Source: DATCMA01 sp036563645
GTDB taxonomy: Bacteria > Actinomycetota > Actinomycetes > Mycobacteriales > Micromonosporaceae
Direction: 5' to 3'
DNA length: 64,000 nucleotides
Assembly: GCA_036563645.1 (NCBI GenBank)
Contig: DATCMA010000056.1
Location: 1-64,000, forward strand
Part shown: positions 60,309 through 64,000 of the stretch, piece by piece
How the letters are laid out: each line of letters begins with the position of its first letter
Position numbering within the stretch: the stretch's first letter is position 1
Position numbers and translations under genes: made by a program
The notes under the pieces: model-generated
What the model saw: the letters and a program-made list of their open reading frames with translations, nothing else
Told to the model about the DNA's origin: nothing
Databases searched by the model: none

Positions 60309-60939
60309 TGCCGAGTGTGGGGGTAAGACGCGGTCTCGCCACGTCTTCCCAATAAGCCAGAAGTGGCCTGGGCAGCCCTGGCGATGACCTCATCACGTTT
60401 CGGGTCACCGGTGAGGTGGCCGGTGTGGGCCAACGCAGCGGTGCAATCCGCAATGGAGTGAACGTCAAGGCATTCAACAGCGGCAAGAGCCCGGGCGAAG
60501 TAGTCGCGGTATACGGGTTGGCTGAGCAGCGCGCGCGGAGGCTCGCCCCCCATCTCGGTCAACGCCATTCCGATGTTGTGGAACACATCCGCACACCCGC
60601 GCACCCCTGCCCAATCGCCCGTCAGTGGCTTGACAATGGCTTCGTATGGGTCGTATGGCCGGTCACAGACGCCCAGCTCGGTAGCCAACACGGTCTCTTC
60701 CGAGAGGTCGACCTGCCCACCGCGGAGCGTGGCATCGAGCCTGGCAGCCGTCTGCCTGTCAGTCGATTCGTAATAGCTGATGGCCTGGCGCACGGCGTCG
60801 CTTGTCCGGGCGACGTATTTCGTGATGGACTCGAGGAAGAAACGCAGATAATCGGTAGGGCTCTGGCGTCCTCCCAGTGCCGGTCGAGCAGCCGAGGCAA
60901 GCCTTGCAGGCCCGCAGGGTCAACCCGAAAACCCGTCAC
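60305..60939 (-). pseudogene. WXG100/ESX-like (type VII secretion-associated) protein, frameshifted
   Basis: The 5' end from GTG 60939 (MTGFRVDPAGLQGLPRLLDRHWEDARA) looks like an ESX-type N-terminus. The sequel PTDYLRFFLESITKYVARTSDAVRQAISYYESTDRQT is in another frame, reachable by adding one base near 60856-60865, and continues to 60305. The joined product is about 211 residues with a helical WXG-like first half. No ESX secretion genes are in the window. The frameshift may be a sequence error. Confidence 0.6.
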
Positions 60940-61332
60940 GCCACTCTCTCCCGCACGCGATTCTCCCTAGGCGCGCACGCTACCGCAGCTGAGCAACCTT
61001 TGCATGTTTGGATTTCACGAGATCCGTGATCATACGGTCTGCTCCGCAGCGGCATCCGGGCGTTCCTCCGCGCTGGCCCTCTGCCGGACCGCGGTCAATC
61101 GATTCACGACGGACGAACCGATGTGCGGTCCACCCAATCCACAGATTGCTCGGGGCTCGGAGGAGCAGGAGACCACGTCCCGCATACGGGGCCGGTCTCA
61201 TTGGCAGGCGGACGGCTCCCTCGGTATGCCGACTCGCTCAGGGAGCGTCACTCCGGCACGTTCTCACCCGAGCGCGATGACCGATAGCGGCGCACATGCG
61301 AACGGGGCCTCCGCGGAGGCCCCGTTCGCATG
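60940..61332. other. Intergenic region upstream of type VII-like gene
   Basis: Holds a large hairpin (61293-61334) at the 3' side of the tRNA gene. No convincing coding frame is seen; the frames present look like shadows. Confidence 0.5.
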
Positions 61333-61334
61333 TG
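61293..61334 (-). terminator. Long hairpin downstream of tRNA-Leu
   Basis: A 19-bp perfect stem with a 4-nt loop, centred at 61313; it reaches the CCA end of the tRNA gene. No T-tract. Likely ends tRNA transcription on the minus strand. Confidence 0.75.
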
Positions 61335-61419
61335 GTGTCCGAGGGGGGACTTGAACCCCCACGCCCTATACGGGCACTAGCACCTCAAGCTAGCGCGTCT
61401 GCCATTCCGCCACCCGGAC
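61333..61419 (-). tRNA. tRNA-Leu (anticodon GAG)
   Basis: Cloverleaf on the minus strand: acceptor GTCCGGG paired with CTCGGAC. The anticodon stem CTAGC/GCTAG encloses loop TTGAGGT, giving GAG (decodes CTC). There is a long variable arm typical of tRNA-Leu, T-arm GGGGGTTCAAGTCCCCC, and an encoded CCA end. Confidence 0.95.
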
Positions 61420-61826
61420 ATGGACGACTACCACCAGGCTAGATGATGTAGCGCCACGACGCCATCATCTCTCGGCCGCCTGGCGGGCCGCACGGACCAC
61501 AACTGTACACCGCATCGCCGAGTTCCGCACATCCACCCCACGCGTGTGGCACATGTCAGTCACAAACTACGCATTTCGGCATGAATTTCCACGAGGAGTG
61601 GGTGCCGCGCCCGGCACCCGCGGCCGGACCGCCGTCTTCCCCTAGCCGATCGGCGGCCCACGATGGCCACAGCCCGGCTGGCCGGGGTGTGCCGATAGGC
61701 TCACAATTCCAGAGGAGCGCCGTCGCTCAGGCGGGCTGTATCGACTGATATGCGTCGCGTGAGCGATGCTCATCATGTCCCCTCACGGACTGGCGAAGCA
61801 CGTCCTCGATATCGGAGCATGACCCC
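61420..61826. other. Intergenic region between tRNA-Leu and the TPR gene
   Basis: I see no gene, repeat or recognisable site here beyond presumed promoters for the two divergent flanking genes. Confidence 0.45.
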
Positions 61827-63197
61827 GTGTCCCAGCAGTCCTCGCTAACGGCCGTACAGCGCCACGCTCAGGCATTGCGCGATTCCGGGAACCTGCCCGC
61901 GGCCCGTGCCTACCTCGAGCGCGCACTCGAATCCGCCCGGCCCGCCTTCGGTGAGGATCACCCGGAGGTACTCGCCGCCGCGCACCAGTTGGCGAAGCTG
62001 CATCGGGAAGCTGACGATCTCATGGCGGCCCGCCGCACCCTCGAACAGGCGATCGCCGCCGGTGAGCGCCGCCGGGGTTTCTCCGACCCCCTGATGGTGT
62101 CGCTCTGCTACGAACTGGGCGCGGTCGCTGAGGAGCTCGGCAACCGGCACGAGGCCCGCAAGAACTTCACGCGGGTGACCACCTACGGCCCCGCCGTCCT
62201 CGGCGACGACCACTGGCAGGTCCGAGCGGCGCGGGAATACCTCGGTGAGGCGCGGACTGAGGCCGCCCCACGGCCGTCGACGCCGCCGGAGACGGCGCAG
62301 TCCGGAACGTCGGTGGCCCCGCCGCCGGTGAGCTCGACGTCCGCGCTGGAGGAGCCCACCACCGTCCTGCCGATCGCGTCACCCGTGGCCACCCCACCCG
62401 CCGATGACACGACGCCCGCCCGCGACGCGGCGCCCACGGTTCCCCTCCAGCGGGAGGCCAGCCCGGCCACCGAGTCGACCGCGGCTGCTCCCCAGACCGC
62501 CCCGACGACAACGCCGACGGTCGCCCCGCACGCCCCGGCTGATCAGGGCGCTGCGCAGCGGGGGCCCGAGGTCACGCAGGCCGCCTCCCACCACGCCCCA
62601 TCGCCGGCGCCGATGGAGGGCGAATCCCACCCGCAGGTGGGCGTGGAGCCGGTGTCGCCGCGGCTCACGTACCCGGTGAGCACCGACACGGCGGAGCCGG
62701 CCCCCTACCCGAGCTTCCAGTACCCCGTCGTCGCGCCGCAGCCGGCGCCGCCGACCCCACCGGCTCCGCCCGCGTCCCGCGGGCGCGGGCTGACCATCGC
62801 CGTGGCGGTCGTCGCGGGTATCGCCGCGGTGGCCGCGACGTTCGCCGGGATCGCGGTGCTCCTCAAGGACGGGGACGAGGCGCCACCGAGCCCTCCCGGG
62901 CCCGTGTTGGCTGGGGATCCCCCCACCGACCTCCAGCTCCGCGATGACGGATCCACGATCACGCTGACCTGGAAGGACCCCTCCCCCGGCACCGTGCCGT
63001 TCATCGTGGCCGGCGGCCGGGCAGGGCAGTCCTTGAGCGCGATGGCCACCGTCAACGCGGGTGAGACCAGCTACACCATCAACGGGCTCAGTCCGCGGCT
63101 GGACTACTGCTTCACCGTGCTCGCCGTGTACTCCGCGGACCGCTATGCGACATCTGGTCAGGTGTGCACCAATCGGTCGGCTCGTAACCCCGACTGA
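61827..63197 (+). CDS. TPR-repeat membrane protein with extracellular fibronectin III domain
   Basis: A 456-aa protein. Residues about 5-140 are tetratricopeptide repeats (HAQALRDSGNLPAARAYLERALE; AKLHREADDLMAARRTLEQAIAA). A Pro/Thr/Ala-rich disordered linker of about 170 residues follows. One membrane helix (LTIAVAVVAGIAAVAATFAGIAVLL) comes next, then an extracellular fibronectin type III domain (PTDLQLRDDGSTITLTWKDPSPG, INGLSPRLDYCFTVLAVY). This suggests an inside-out adaptor at the membrane. It lies 172 bp before the next gene on the same strand; both look like parts of one actinobacterial cell-surface cassette. Confidence 0.8.
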   Translation: MSQQSSLTAVQRHAQALRDSGNLPAARAYLERALESARPAFGEDHPEVLAAAHQLAKLHREADDLMAARRTLEQAIAAGERRRGFSDPLMVSLCYELGAVAEELGNRHEARKNFTRVTTYGPAVLGDDHWQVRAAREYLGEARTEAAPRPSTPPETAQSGTSVAPPPVSSTSALEEPTTVLPIASPVATPPADDTTPARDAAPTVPLQREASPATESTAAAPQTAPTTTPTVAPHAPADQGAAQRGPEVTQAASHHAPSPAPMEGESHPQVGVEPVSPRLTYPVSTDTAEPAPYPSFQYPVVAPQPAPPTPPAPPASRGRGLTIAVAVVAGIAAVAATFAGIAVLLKDGDEAPPSPPGPVLAGDPPTDLQLRDDGSTITLTWKDPSPGTVPFIVAGGRAGQSLSAMATVNAGETSYTINGLSPRLDYCFTVLAVYSADRYATSGQVCTNRSARNPD

Positions 63198-63369
63198 GGA
63201 CGAAATTCGTATCCCTATATCCCTTTCCAACACCGTCCACTAAGAGGTCAATTTCGACACAGAGTCGTCCATAGGTCGCGGTTGTCGCTGTCCACACTCG
63301 CCCTGGCCACCCCGGCCCGTTGAAGGCAGGCCATATCATGGCTCCCGGTTTTTCGGCCGGGTACCGGCC

Positions 63370-64000
63370 ATGCCCAACAATCGCAGTCCCGAGATGGGTG
63401 GGAGGCGGCCGGCTGTGGTCAACCCAGGCAACGGCACCACAACCAGCACGACCAACGGCCAGGGCAAGCGGCGGCTCCGCAAGCGCGGCTGGCTCGTGAC
63501 CGGTGGCACGGTCACCGCCCTGGTCGCCGCGATGGGATTGACTGTTCTCGGACTTGGCGCCACCGATAACGCCGTAGCCAGCTTTGACGCGAGCTCCTGG
63601 CTGTGGAGCGCGGTGAAGAGTGAGATGGCCCGGGTCAATGGCGTCACCGCCCGGGTCGACACCCGGCTGCGCGTGCCCAACGCCCACGGGCACGCCATGC
63701 AGGTGAGCCAGACCGACCGGTTCCTCATCCTGCGCGATCTGTCCACCGGGCGGATCAGCTCGCTCGACCTCGCCACCCTGCAATTCACCGCCACGATGCA
63801 GAGCACCGCGGGGCTCGGCGTCACGGTCGCTCTCCACGATGACGCGGCGTTCATCGTCGACGCGGTCCAGGGCGTTGTACGGCAGCTCGATCCGCGCACG
63901 CTCAATCCGGTCGGAGAAGCCCTGCGGTTCCCACCCGGTATCACGGGCGGATTCTTCGACGGCACGGGCAAGCTCTGGGTGGCGGTGCCGAGTGAGGGCA
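63370..64000 (+). CDS. Membrane-anchored propeller-like extracellular protein (partial, runs off right edge)
   Basis: The first 210 residues are visible. A basic cytoplasmic tail (GKRRLRKRGWLVTGG) precedes one membrane helix (TVTALVAAMGLTVLGLGA). An extracellular part then has repeated strands (DRFLILRDLSTGRISSLDL, DDAAFIVDAVQGVVRQLDPRTL, GKLWVAVPSEG) like beta-propeller blades. Similar proteins often end with fibronectin III domains, which would match the neighbour; the end is outside the window. ATG 63370. Confidence 0.72.
   Translation, partial: MPNNRSPEMGGRRPAVVNPGNGTTTSTTNGQGKRRLRKRGWLVTGGTVTALVAAMGLTVLGLGATDNAVASFDASSWLWSAVKSEMARVNGVTARVDTRLRVPNAHGHAMQVSQTDRFLILRDLSTGRISSLDLATLQFTATMQSTAGLGVTVALHDDAAFIVDAVQGVVRQLDPRTLNPVGEALRFPPGITGGFFDGTGKLWVAVPSEG

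Noticed and set aside
61004..61354. 116-aa plus-strand frame running into the tRNA region
   Set aside because: Overlaps the tRNA terminator hairpin and the tRNA 3' end; no coding features.
61333..61419. tRNA-Leu as an integration (att) site for a mobile island
   Set aside because: No integrase, no second copy of the tRNA 3' end and no flanking repeat seen within the window.
1..64000. CRISPR arrays, insertion sequences or prophage genes
   Set aside because: I saw no regularly spaced repeats, transposase, integrase or phage structural genes.

Overview
The window is high-GC actinobacterial DNA with dense coding, GTG starts, many ATGA/GTGA start-stop overlaps, lipobox and Tat signals, a SARP-type regulator, a Nur-type nickel operator and a DevS/DevR-like pair. 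This suggests a filamentous or soil/compost actinomycete. I do not assign a genus.

Layout. 1-7.7 kb (minus strand): a phage-defence-like set of an HTH/N-6 methylase, a SNF2-type helicase resembling DrmD, and an Eco57I/PglX/DrmMI-like methylase that runs off the left edge. 7.8-12.5 kb: a lower-GC accessory stretch with a DUF4352 lipoprotein, hypothetical proteins and the wreck of a graspetide (ATP-grasp RiPP) locus, whose ligase is truncated and methyltransferase frameshifted. 12.5-15.6 kb: an orphan chemoreceptor, a DUF4142 protein and an acetoacetate-decarboxylase-like protein. 15.6-20.7 kb: a GH43 glycosidase divergent from a sugar ABC importer, a xylo-oligosaccharide-type unit. 22.1-30.5 kb: a tightly coupled seven-gene operon (dehydrogenase, PTPS-like, GT4, methyltransferase, flippase-like, GTP cyclohydrolase II, RibD-type reductase) divergent from a CDP-alcohol phosphatidyltransferase and an LTA-synthase-like protein. 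This is the strongest candidate for an undescribed system: GTP-derived ribityl-pyrimidine or pterin chemistry joined to lipid and export genes. 30.6-32.1 kb: a YwiC-like membrane protein and a Cys-containing HTH regulator. 32.2-38.0 kb: a dormancy-like set (alcohol dehydrogenase, tandem Usp, DevS-like kinase, DevR-like regulator, Acg-like nitroreductase) with DosR-box-like sites. 38.1-39.3 kb: an MftD-like flavoenzyme without other mycofactocin genes. 39.6-44.9 kb: nikABCDE behind a perfect Nur box. 45.1-49.6 kb: a copper unit (PCuAC, Tat-DyP peroxidase, CopC, CopD-CtaG fusion). 49.8-50.7 kb: an aldo/keto reductase.

50.8-60.9 kb (all minus strand) is a second candidate system. A type VII-like protein, small membrane proteins and a SARP regulator are followed by a 61-aa peptide gene with a very strong ribosome binding site and its own terminator. 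Then come GT2, flippase-like, class III aminotransferase, epimerase, decaprenyl-phosphate-phosphoribosyltransferase-like UbiA, a second GT2 and a membrane endonuclease/phosphatase-fold protein. The flippase-like, aminotransferase and type VII-like genes each carry one single-base frameshift. 61.3 kb holds a tRNA-Leu(GAG). The right edge has a TPR/fibronectin membrane protein and the start of a membrane-anchored propeller-like protein.

Four single-base frameshifts occur in otherwise intact genes. Whether these are assembly errors or real decay should be settled before any pathway is interpreted.
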